The translations under genes and the position numbers were made by a program. A stretch of 64,000 nucleotides of DNA. Origin: Flavobacteriales bacterium. GTDB taxonomy: Bacteria; Bacteroidota; Bacteroidia; NS11-12g; UBA9320. Below the pieces are notes generated by a model. It saw nothing but the letters and a program-made list of their open reading frames with translations. It had not been told where the DNA came from and did no database searches. The stretch covers positions 136,422 through 200,421 of the forward strand of contig JACJZW010000004.1 in assembly GCA_020635355.1 (NCBI GenBank). Direction: 5' to 3'. Positions 48,884 through 56,233 of this stretch are shown piece by piece (positions within the stretch are counted from its first letter, which is position 1; every line of letters starts with the position of its first letter).

Positions 48884-49293
48884 TGTGAAAAAAAACCCGG
48901 GTCATGAAAGAAGTTTGAGTGGTTTAACCCTACTCATTTCTATTGTAGGTTGTAGTAAGCAGCACAACCCGGGTGTTGGCTATGGCACCGCCTCACGGCG
49001 GTATTCCATTGATCTTCTATGTCTTGAACGTTGAAGCAAATGTGTTTGCACCAATCGTTAAAATTTTTGTCAAAAGTTTGTCGGCTTCAGAAACGGGGCA
49101 CGACAACGCAGATTGAACAGAATTTGAGGGGCAAATCCATCACCTTTCCGGGTGAAGTTGGAACACAATCACGTTCACGATTTAAGCGTGCAAAACACGA
49201 ATTCTTCAATGAGTTCATGGTATTGGCGTTGAAATTTATTCATTGGTATACAGTCAGATGGTTAAGTTGTTGGTTTAGGATGGTTTGGAATCA

Positions 49294-49335
49294 TCCGTAG
49301 ACTTCCTGCCCACGGGGCTAGGCTAAGTCTACGGA
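49294..49335 (+). repeat. REP-like hairpin element, copy 1 (perfect stem)
   Basis: Perfect 11-bp stem TCCGTAGACTT / AAGTCTACGGA around a 20-nt G/C-rich loop. It belongs to the family found at 49467, 51770, 53282, 54060, 55907, 60570 and 61409, all in the same orientation. GTAG in the 5' arm resembles the tetranucleotide recognised by RAYT proteins in other phyla. Confidence 0.85.
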
Positions 49336-49382
49336 AGGGTGTCGACTTAAGACTGTTTTATGGAGTTAATTTGGTGCAAGAA

Positions 49383-49438
49383 ACTCGGCGTAGTGTTCCA
49401 TCCGCCGAAGAAGGCGAATGGCTAAATCGTTCGTGGAT
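49383..49438 (+). repeat. Second dispersed repeat, left copy
   Basis: Starts with ACTCGGCGTAGTGTT, identical over 15 bases to 61302, followed by ATCCGCCG and a diverged stretch ending TCGT-CGTGGAT. Together with the copy at 61302 it brackets the accessory region. Confidence 0.65.
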
Positions 49439-49466
49439 CTTGCTAAAGAGTGGTTAAATCAGCGGA

Positions 49467-49509
49467 TCCGTACATATCCTACGCATGGGCTGGAAGCTAA
49501 GTCTCAGGA
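49467..49509 (+). repeat. REP-like element, degenerate copy next to lipoprotein pseudogene
   Basis: TCCGTACATATCCTACGC, then a GGGCTGG core and AAGTCTCAGGA: an eroded REP. The 30 bases after it match those between the 53282 element and the 53350 gene, so REP and gene end were copied as one unit. Confidence 0.6.
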
Positions 49510-49539
49510 ACCTGTGGTGCGATTGAAGTCAATGCAGGT

Positions 49540-50221
49540 TTATTCACCCATCAATTCATAATCCTTAGGATTATCCAGGATCGATGGTATAGGTTAGTTT
49601 TACCAGACCATATTTCGGTGATAATATTATTAAGCGATTGAGTCTGATTTATTATTGAATATGTATTCAGAGTTACTACGATAGACAGCTGAGACTGTTA
49701 AGTACCCCTGATATGGTAAATCCTTCTTCATTTGAACACAATCAAATACCGTCCTATCATATAACTGTATCCTTAAACACATTTTTGACTAAAAGAAACC
49801 AGAACCGTTGGTTAACCATAACCTTTGCTTAACTTTCGAAAAGTGTTGGTCCGTTTTGAACTGAATCAAATCTATGACGTAGGGAGTCCTCTCCTCTTTC
49901 ATTCGGAGTTTTTAAAACTTTGTGTACACGTTCTTTACACATTGGTTTTAGACAAGCTTTTACCTCAAATCCAAATTGAATGAACAATCAGTTCTCCCAA
50001 AAAAATAGGAGGAATTGTCAATATTTCCGTTAAACGATGCAGTATCTTGACGAATACAATTCGTCAAAAAGTTCAACTACATCTTGCTCAGTCGGTTGAA
50101 TCTTATGTGACGCAGGTAATACCCAAAATTGTGGAGGCCCGTCATCCACGCCGCAGGAGGAGAAACTGCCAAGACAAAGACTTATGAGGAAGTATAGAAT
50201 GATATGTTGAGTAGAAGACAT
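49540..50221 (-). pseudogene. Decayed copy of the tandem lipoprotein family (53350/55171)
   Basis: The N-terminal end (start 50221) still reads as a lipoprotein: MSSTQHIILYFLISLCLGSFSSC, then PPQFWVLP and QPTEQDVVELFDELYSSRY, before a stop at 50030. This corresponds to PPQFFELQPSVEDMIESLESR in the intact copy (compared in parts). Further along the minus strand, in changing frames, come RGEDSLRHRF with GPTLF (about 49880, intact: NGEDSFSVEL and GPVLF), then QLYDRTVFDC with QGYLTVS (about 49720, intact: ELYDRTESNS and QGHFTSS). The exact end YELMGE plus TAA is at 49540-49557. Stops and frameshifts separate the pieces, so the gene is dead. Confidence 0.8.
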
Positions 50222-51044
50222 AGGTAGGTTATGGTTTTTCTAATGCTATAACACAGCGGTTAGAACCAATGCCTGTTCACTTAATCATTTCGTACCCATA
50301 ATCGGGATCAAACCAAAAGATCAGAAAAGTCGGCTTTAAGATGGAGTATATCCTCTGCTTCTATAATGATATCTCCGTAAGCTGAAAATTACCCCCCCAA
50401 ATCGCGAAAGGTTTGGTTCCTATTGTATGTTGGGGTTATATCCAATGCTAGAATAGTCACCAATTCCAGAAAGACATTGCCTGCAAAATTCACATAGTAC
50501 AAGTCTTCGCAAAGAAAACGTAAACTAAAGATTCCTGAGCCCTCATTTAAATTTGTACTTCAAATGGTGAAGAAACCTTCGTATTGTGATAAAGTGCTGT
50601 TTTTCTTTCAATGTGAACTATCTCGTTGATCTCCCTGGAATGGTTGATTTGCTTCGTTCAAGGGTATCTATTTCATTTCTTAACTAAGTAATAGGTTGAG
50701 GTGTCTACAACCATCCCATTTACCTGTCTTTTTTCCAAATACCAGGGAATCTAGGGTATTAAAACATGAAAGTGACAAGTCGGTCAAGTGTATTGGGTTT
50801 GAACCTTACATAGAAATGTATGATATTTAGTGTGGGATCCTCTTTACAGGGAATGGATTCTAGAAACAAAGATAAAAACAACTGAGTATACAGGTTTTTC
50901 ATGATTTAGGTTGAACCAGAATACTTACGAGTTGTTTTATTGTCCATTGTTTTTTTGGTTGAATTCTCCATTGTTCTGCTGTACCTTTAAAAGTTGGTAT
51001 GTTTTACTCAGTATGAAAAATTATAATCAAGGGAGTTAGGGTAG
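50222..51044. other. AT-rich region without an intact gene; possible gene relic
   Basis: No convincing gene is seen in 820 bases. On the minus strand between about 50515 and 50380 a 44-codon open stretch (FLCEDLYYVNFAGNVFLELV, then RNQTFRDLGG) ends at a C7 run on the + strand (50392-50398). Reading one base less in that run would continue it (NFQLTEISL, then stop). This looks like the last part of another decayed gene, but I cannot relate it to a family. Confidence 0.35.
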
Positions 51045-51697
51045 ATGTGTTTGGGACGATATGGCACATTTTATAGTGTTGTAGTTTACCTTTTGTGCAA
51101 CTTCCGTCCTGCACATCAGATGACGGCAAGACGGATTGCGAAAATCTGGAATTTAAATTTCAAGGTACATTGGATGACCTGATTACCGATCTTTTAGTCG
51201 GCATGCTGTTTGAACGTAGTTTAGATGGCCTGTTGGTTGACACTGTTTCTCTTAAATTGGAATCATTTGAAACCGATTTCATTCATCTTCACCACTGTAA
51301 TAATGCTACCCGTTCGATGGAGTTGAAATGGCTCCAGTACAGGTGGTCAGCGGATTTAGAAGATATATCTCTTGCTTTTATTAAATCGGGATCAACGTCA
51401 ACAGATGCCTTTGCCACCTGGGGGGAACTCGACCTGTATAGTCGAAATTTCTTCCATAAAAGCGGGTATACGATTGTCTTCCAAAAGGATACTTTCTTTG
51501 ATTGTAGGAGTTTTGATGATGTGTTGTCTCCGGTCAATAATATTGTGGGTTTAGGGAAGTATTTTGATTCAAATGCCAACGTCCAATTCAAGCCAAACAC
51601 CTCGAAGGCCTTTGTATACCTCAAGCGGGAATCCGGACTTGTTTTGCTGAAACGGATAAATCCGGACGGGGTTATAGAATCGTATAAGCGAATTTGA
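51045..51697 (+). pseudogene. Lipoprotein gene frameshifted inside its signal peptide
   Basis: The long frame (from a GTG at 51095) starts QLPSCTSDDGKTDCENLEF, which is a lipobox (LPSC) with no signal peptide before it; an in-frame stop lies at 51074. In another frame, ATG 51045 reads MCLGRYGTFYSVVVYLL, a good signal h-region. Adding one T to the T4 run at 51091-51094 would join them into MCLGRYGTFYSVVVYL-FV-QLPSC, a normal lipoprotein start. The remaining 200 codons are open to 51697 and look like a real beta-rich protein. It is therefore a recent frameshift, a phase-variable gene or a sequencing error. Confidence 0.6.
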
Positions 51698-51769
51698 ACG
51701 GTATCTCAATTAATTTGCATGAGTTCGAATAATTAGATCCTTGGTTAAATAAGGTTGTTAATTTCGTGT

Positions 51770-51810
51770 TCCGTAGACATCCTACGCACGGGCTGGGCTA
51801 AGGCTACGGA
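51770..51810 (+). repeat. REP-like element, copy 2, overlapping the stop codon of the neighbouring gene
   Basis: TCCGTAGACAT (51770-51780) pairs imperfectly with AAGGCTACGGA (51800-51810), with the shared CCTACGCACGGGCTGGG core between. Its 3' arm supplies the stop codon (TAG on the minus strand, 51804-51806) of the gene at 51804. Confidence 0.85.
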
Positions 51811-52505
51811 GAGTTAGAGTGGGATGAGGATAAACGTCTGATTCGAAACATATCCTTATCAAATTTTATATTGAATTGCGTTGAGATGGATGCTCCAACG
51901 AGCCAGGTATTCAATCGGCGTTGCAGAACGTTGTATTGAACAAACATCCCTGCGGATAACCGATTGTTGGGGAAGAAATAATATCTGGGAGAAAGGTTAA
52001 TGGCCATCATACTTACGAGCTGACCAGTTCGGTAGTGTACTTGAAGTGGCTCGATGGGGTATTTTATTTCATGCGCGGTTGTCATTGACCTTCTTCCATA
52101 CGATGCCCAGATTGGAATTTTCAGATGTTCCAGAGCATTCAGGGAGTAACCTAAACCAATGAAATGCGTTTTGTAAGCCCACGTCACCGGCCGACTGGTA
52201 ACTTTACCATTTGGCCAGTTCTTGTAATAGTTCGTGTTATATAATTCGGAATATTCCTTTTGTCTTATAAGGCAAAAGAACAGCCCATTAGGCAAGTGAT
52301 ACTTGAATGAGATACCCCGATTGGTCCAGGTTGGGACTGGAGGAACCGAATGCTCAAAAATGGTAGCTAAATCATTGTTGTAGTCTCCGGAGTGAGTTAA
52401 CAGTTCGATTTCGAACGAAGTGGTTGATTTTTGTGCCCATAGTATAGTGTTGGAATACATAAATCCAACGAACGCAATTACAAAATGGAGTAGGTAATTG
52501 GGCAT
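51804..52505 (-). CDS. Exported hypothetical protein, outer-membrane barrel-like
   Basis: 233 residues from ATG 52505, with signal peptide MPNYLLHFVIAFVGFMYSNT and cleavage near LWAQ. The mature part alternates hydrophobic and polar residues with many aromatics (FKYHLPNGLFFCLIR, then LGYSLNALEHL, MFVQYNVLQRRLNTW), suggesting an outer-membrane beta-barrel. The gene starts 19 bases after the stop of the lipoprotein gene at 52525, so the two form an operon. The last codons and the stop lie at and inside a REP element, so the native C-terminus may have been replaced. Confidence 0.65.
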   Translation of the reverse strand: MPNYLLHFVIAFVGFMYSNTILWAQKSTTSFEIELLTHSGDYNNDLATIFEHSVPPVPTWTNRGISFKYHLPNGLFFCLIRQKEYSELYNTNYYKNWPNGKVTSRPVTWAYKTHFIGLGYSLNALEHLKIPIWASYGRRSMTTAHEIKYPIEPLQVHYRTGQLVSMMAINLSPRYYFFPNNRLSAGMFVQYNVLQRRLNTWLVGASISTQFNIKFDKDMFRIRRLSSSHSNSP

Positions 52506-52524
52506 TTTATAGAGGATTGGTTGT

Positions 52525-53226
52525 TCAGTTAATCCGTTCGAGATAAGCTGGTGTTGCATCTTGTTCAACCATCTCAAGATGTATAAGTCCTACCTTGTTG
52601 CTAAAATACCCAGTGATAGTTAAGTTGTTGCCAAGAGGTAAATTATCATATTCCCCCCATTGATTAAGCACAGACATGAAACTCGAGATAGGCCCATTAG
52701 ACATTTTTATACCAAGATAAAATGGATAACACTCCTCGTACACATGGTTGGTTATTACTATGGAAGTGTCTTTTGAAGGCCCAATGTTTCCGGTTTTATA
52801 AGTGTAAAAGTGTGGATATCCGTGGTAGGTTACTATGAACATATGCCAAATATCAGAGGCCATCGCATCAACCTCGAATGAATCAGAACCATCAGTCGAA
52901 ATGTATTTGAAATTTATTCTTTCAACGAACAAAACATCCTTATCCTCGCATTCATGAAGTAACGCTATGGTTCTACTTCTGAATTCAGGAAATGTTTTAG
53001 CGCTAAATACATTTGTAAACTTTATCGTGTCGGTTTTTAAACCGATTATTTTCCTAAATACGAGTGTGTCCTTGAACATCAATGCCGGGATGAGGGTATC
53101 TGCAATTCGTTCACTAAGCAAAATTGTCTCCTCACAATTTGTGTCGCTTGCATCATCCTTGCAGGATAGGAGGAATGAAGCTAATGCAGCCAAGGAGGCG
53201 AGTAGGATAGGATTTAACTTAAGCAT
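52525..53226 (-). CDS. Lipoprotein of unknown function
   Basis: 233 residues with lipoprotein signal MLKLNPILLASLAALASFLLSC followed by KDDASD. The mature part has paired cysteines (NCEET, ECEDKD, EECYPF). Its layout is like the 53350/55171 family: an N-terminal Thr/Ile-rich strand region, a central GSDSFEVDA (compare GEDSFSVEL), then YFSNKVGLIHLEM near the end (compare YYKRGVGLLKMT). It is probably a distant member of the same family. It is AT-rich and has no known function. Confidence 0.7.
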   Translation of the reverse strand: MLKLNPILLASLAALASFLLSCKDDASDTNCEETILLSERIADTLIPALMFKDTLVFRKIIGLKTDTIKFTNVFSAKTFPEFRSRTIALLHECEDKDVLFVERINFKYISTDGSDSFEVDAMASDIWHMFIVTYHGYPHFYTYKTGNIGPSKDTSIVITNHVYEECYPFYLGIKMSNGPISSFMSVLNQWGEYDNLPLGNNLTITGYFSNKVGLIHLEMVEQDATPAYLERIN

Positions 53227-53281
53227 TCAATTCACAGTCTTCCAAAAATACGTAGATGGTGCAAATGTGCTACAGGCGTGT

Positions 53282-53322
53282 TCCGTTGACATCCTTCGAA
53301 CGGGCTGGGCTAATTCTTCGGA
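53282..53322 (+). repeat. REP-like element, copy 3
   Basis: TCCGTTGACAT (53282-53292) and AATTCTTCGGA (53312-53322) with the GGGCTGGGCT core. The stem is partly eroded. It lies 28 bases beyond the 3' end of the lipoprotein gene at 53350. Confidence 0.75.
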
Positions 53323-53349
53323 ACGTGTGGCGGGATTGATCACTGCGGT

Positions 53350-54009
53350 TTATTCACCCATCAACTCATAATCCAACGGATTATCTTCATCCAGGTAGTA
53401 CGTCATTTTGAGTAATCCGACCCCTCTTTTATAATAACCTGAAAAAGGGACATAACCATTCTTAAGATTTAAATCACCAATGGAGTTAAATCCCTCTTTT
53501 GATGAGATAAAGTGTCCCTGAAGTGCTAATATGTTAAAAAGTTTAAAACAATTAGATTCGGTACGATTGTACAACTGTAATTCTGTTAACGAATTGGACC
53601 AAAAAAATGTACTTGCTGTGGTTAGGGCATATGACTTACGTACGACAAAAAGGACTGGTGAGCCTCTATATTGCACCAATTCAACACTAAATGAATCTTC
53701 GCCATTTTCAGACCGAAAGAATGTACGCAAGCGTTCATAAAAGAGATTTGTCCTCGCACAAGGTGCTTCATCAAATTCAATGGTATCTCTTATTGAACCT
53801 GAGTTGAGGAATAGAACCGTGTCAATTTTGCCGTATTGGGATACCCGATAATAAATTGAATCTCTTGTTTGTAAACTTTCAATTATATCCTGAACGGAAA
53901 GATGAAAACCAAAGAACAGAGGTTGACATTCATTACTGGGAGTTTCATCCGGTCCGCAACTTGGAAGGATCAACGCGAGTCCACAAAGGAGCCATAGAAA
54001 TTTGTTCAT
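53350..54009 (-). CDS. Lipoprotein, tandem-duplicated family, member A
   Basis: 219 residues from ATG 54009; signal MNKFLWLLCGLALILPSC, lipobox LPSC. It shares most residues with the gene at 55171: both have SQYGK, TDT-LFLNSGS, FRSENGEDSFSVELVQ, SYALTTAS-FFW and DNPLDYELM. An upstream in-frame extension crosses the duplicated REP region and is not expected to be translated. A conserved pattern without catalytic residues suggests a binding or structural surface protein. A decayed third copy is at 49540. Confidence 0.8.
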   Translation of the reverse strand: MNKFLWLLCGLALILPSCGPDETPSNECQPLFFGFHLSVQDIIESLQTRDSIYYRVSQYGKIDTVLFLNSGSIRDTIEFDEAPCARTNLFYERLRTFFRSENGEDSFSVELVQYRGSPVLFVVRKSYALTTASTFFWSNSLTELQLYNRTESNCFKLFNILALQGHFISSKEGFNSIGDLNLKNGYVPFSGYYKRGVGLLKMTYYLDEDNPLDYELMGE

Positions 54010-54059
54010 TGGATAGATTGTTAAACAAGTATAGTGTTTACGGTTGGTTAATTGTAGGA

Positions 54060-54101
54060 TTCGGTAATCATCCTCCACACGGGTCGGGCTAAGGCTAAGG
54101 A
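54060..54101 (+). repeat. REP-like element, degenerate copy 4
   Basis: TTCGGTAATCATCCTCC, then CACACGGGTCGGGCT and AAGGCTAAGGAAA. It sits 50 bases upstream of the member A start. The same spacing and sequence (GGATTCGGTAATCAT) occur upstream of member B at about 55876. Confidence 0.6.
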
Positions 54102-54155
54102 AAGTGGGGGAGCAGGAAATAGTAATGCCAGTCATCAGTTGTTCGTATTTTTGGA

Positions 54156-55136
54156 ATGAAAGCGAATCGTCTAATGAGGTTACAGGCATACTACATTCTG
54201 ATGATCACATCAGTGATTTGTTTTCAGCTCCTTTCATGTAAGGATGATTCTAACCTAAATAGCTCCACGTGCACTCCCTTTGACGAACTATATCCTAAAT
54301 CGGGTAATTCAGGTAGTACAACCTTTACCTATAGGTACCCGCTCCACTCCAAACCAATGTTTTCCGAATCTCCCTCAGCGAAGTTTTATCTTCTGTTGAA
54401 TGATACGGTCCAAAGGTATCGTTTGATAGCTATGCGGGACGGAGAATCTGAACGGAGAGAGACTGATCTGACGTTGCCTTATGATGTTCAGATCACAATG
54501 AATTCACGAGAAGAATTTGCCTACATCTTAGTTGGAAGTCTATTTGTTGTGGATACCCTTGGGAGCCCGCTTCATTCGTTCAATGACGAGGGGTATTATA
54601 GGTCTCCATGTTGGTTTGATGATTCAACGATTATTTGTGAATACTCCGAAACCGGTGGCGTACCATACCACACAATAAGGATTCATTTGAATTCAGGGAG
54701 AAAGGACACATTAAATTTTCCTTTCATGAAGGGGAGAATGTCGGTTGATAAACTTCACATTGCCATTGATGTTGATCGCATGGGAGAAGTACTTGCCATT
54801 TATGACAAAGAGGGTATGCAACGTAAGTTGTTAAAATTTGCAACAGATGACGGACGAAATAACCTGATTGCTTTTGAGTGGTTAAGTTCAAATGAAATCA
54901 TCTACATTCTGGAGTCGGATGGTGTCTTTATGTACGATATAAACACCGACAGACATACCAAATTGCTTTCTCACTGCAGATATGAACGGTATGATGAACT
55001 AAGTGTTGATCCTGAACAAAAACAACTATTATTGATCAAGCGTACAACCAGCTATCTCAGCGAATTTCATCACATCATATCTACAGAGATTTATCATTAT
55101 AATCTGCTGTCCAAAGAGTTAAGGAAGGTATTCTAA
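54156..55136 (+). CDS. Lipoprotein with beta-propeller-like (TolB/WD40-like) repeats
   Basis: 326 residues, lipoprotein signal with lipobox LLSC (about residue 28); ATG 54174 is an alternative start. The mature part has repeated strand units ending in short Asp turns (FVVDTLGSPLHSFNDEG, WFDDSTIICEYSE, LAIYDKEGMQRKLL, FMYDINTDRHTKLL, YHYNLLSKELRKVF). This is the pattern of TolB-like propellers. It separates the two duplicated lipoprotein genes and is on the opposite strand. Function unknown. Confidence 0.7.
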   Translation: MKANRLMRLQAYYILMITSVICFQLLSCKDDSNLNSSTCTPFDELYPKSGNSGSTTFTYRYPLHSKPMFSESPSAKFYLLLNDTVQRYRLIAMRDGESERRETDLTLPYDVQITMNSREEFAYILVGSLFVVDTLGSPLHSFNDEGYYRSPCWFDDSTIICEYSETGGVPYHTIRIHLNSGRKDTLNFPFMKGRMSVDKLHIAIDVDRMGEVLAIYDKEGMQRKLLKFATDDGRNNLIAFEWLSSNEIIYILESDGVFMYDINTDRHTKLLSHCRYERYDELSVDPEQKQLLLIKRTTSYLSEFHHIISTEIYHYNLLSKELRKVF

Positions 55137-55170
55137 TCATGCGACTATATCCGGAGAATGATCAAGGTTT

Positions 55171-55827
55171 CTAGTCCATCAACTCATAATCCAGCGGATT
55201 ATCCTGATCCAGGTAAAATGTCATTTTAAGCAGGCCAACACCCCTTTTGTAATAACCAATAAAAGGGACATAACCTCCTTTGAGATTTAAGTCACCATTG
55301 GAGTTAAATCCCTCTATTGATGAGGTAAAGTGCCCTTGATGTGTTAACATGTTGAAAAGTTTAAAACTATTGGATTCTGTGCGATCGTACAACTCTAAAT
55401 CTGTTAATGAATTGGTCCAAAAAAATTGACTTGCCGTGGTTAGAGCATAAGACTTACTTACCACAAAAAGAACAGGTCCGGACTTATCTTGCACCAATTC
55501 AACACTAAATGAATCTTCGCCATTTTCAGATCGAAAGATTGTCCGAAATCGTTCATAGAATAAATTCTCTTCAGCACAGAACCCATCTGCAAAACTCAAA
55601 GTATCTCTTTTTGAACCTGAGTTGAGGAATAGAATGGTGTCTGTTTTGCCGTATTGGGAAACACGATAGGCAACGGAATCTCTTGATTCCAAGCTTTCAA
55701 TCATATCCTCGACAGATGGCTGCAACTCGAAGAATTGAGGGGGGCATTCATTATTTGGATTTTCATCAGACCCGCAACTTGAAAAGATCAACGCGAGTCC
55801 ACAAAGGAGCCATGGAATTTTGTTCAT
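55171..55827 (-). CDS. Lipoprotein, tandem-duplicated family, member B
   Basis: 218 residues from ATG 55827; signal MNKIPWLLCGLALIFSSC, lipobox FSSC. It is a close paralogue of the protein at 53350 with most differences in the linker after the lipid cysteine. DNA similarity continues about 70 bases upstream of both start codons through the TTAAACAAGTATAG segment into the REP sequence, so gene and upstream REP were duplicated together. There is no REP at its 3' end. No activity is recognisable. Confidence 0.8.
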   Translation of the reverse strand: MNKIPWLLCGLALIFSSCGSDENPNNECPPQFFELQPSVEDMIESLESRDSVAYRVSQYGKTDTILFLNSGSKRDTLSFADGFCAEENLFYERFRTIFRSENGEDSFSVELVQDKSGPVLFVVSKSYALTTASQFFWTNSLTDLELYDRTESNSFKLFNMLTHQGHFTSSIEGFNSNGDLNLKGGYVPFIGYYKRGVGLLKMTFYLDQDNPLDYELMD

Positions 55828-55876
55828 TGGATAGATTGTTAAACAAGTATAGGGTTTACGGGTGGTTAATGGTAGG

Positions 55877-55949
55877 ATTCGGTAATCATGCTTCGCGCAG
55901 GCAAGTTCCGTAGACATCCTGCGCACGGGCTGGGCTAAGTCTACGGAAC
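55877..55949 (+). repeat. REP-like composite, copy 5 (half element plus full element)
   Basis: A truncated 5' half (TTCGGTAATCATGCTTCGCG, from 55879) is followed about 28 bases later by a full element at 55907-55947: arms TCCGTAGACAT and AAGTCTACGGA, extended by GT/AC to GTTCCG...CGGAAC. The next 286 bases to the FG-GAP gene (55948-56233) show no other feature. Confidence 0.85.
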
Positions 55950-56233
55950 GTTTGAATTGCCATGATGGGCTGATATAAATCAGGTTGACGCATCCGGTTT
56001 GGTATTTATACTTTGAATAACTAAACTTGGATTCTAAAGCGAAGTCGACTTATGAACGTCTCTTTAAGCAGGAGAAAGTGGTGCATCGCTGGTAGGTTGA
56101 ACTAAAAGTATTACTAGCCGATCAGGTTGTGTAGGATGATCCACCTTTGCGGTTAACGCATAGGTCCCGATCAGTCGGTTTATTACATCGAACATGCCCA
56201 TCACAGACCTGCTGCTGTTGTTATCAGATAGTC

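Noticed and set aside
49031..49300. 89-codon open frame in the gene-free stretch
   Set aside because: No start context, no recognisable domain, and it runs into REP copy 1.
54010..54189. 60-codon N-terminal extension of lipoprotein member A
   Set aside because: It reads through a REP element and would bury the lipoprotein signal; ATG 54009 gives a perfect signal peptide.
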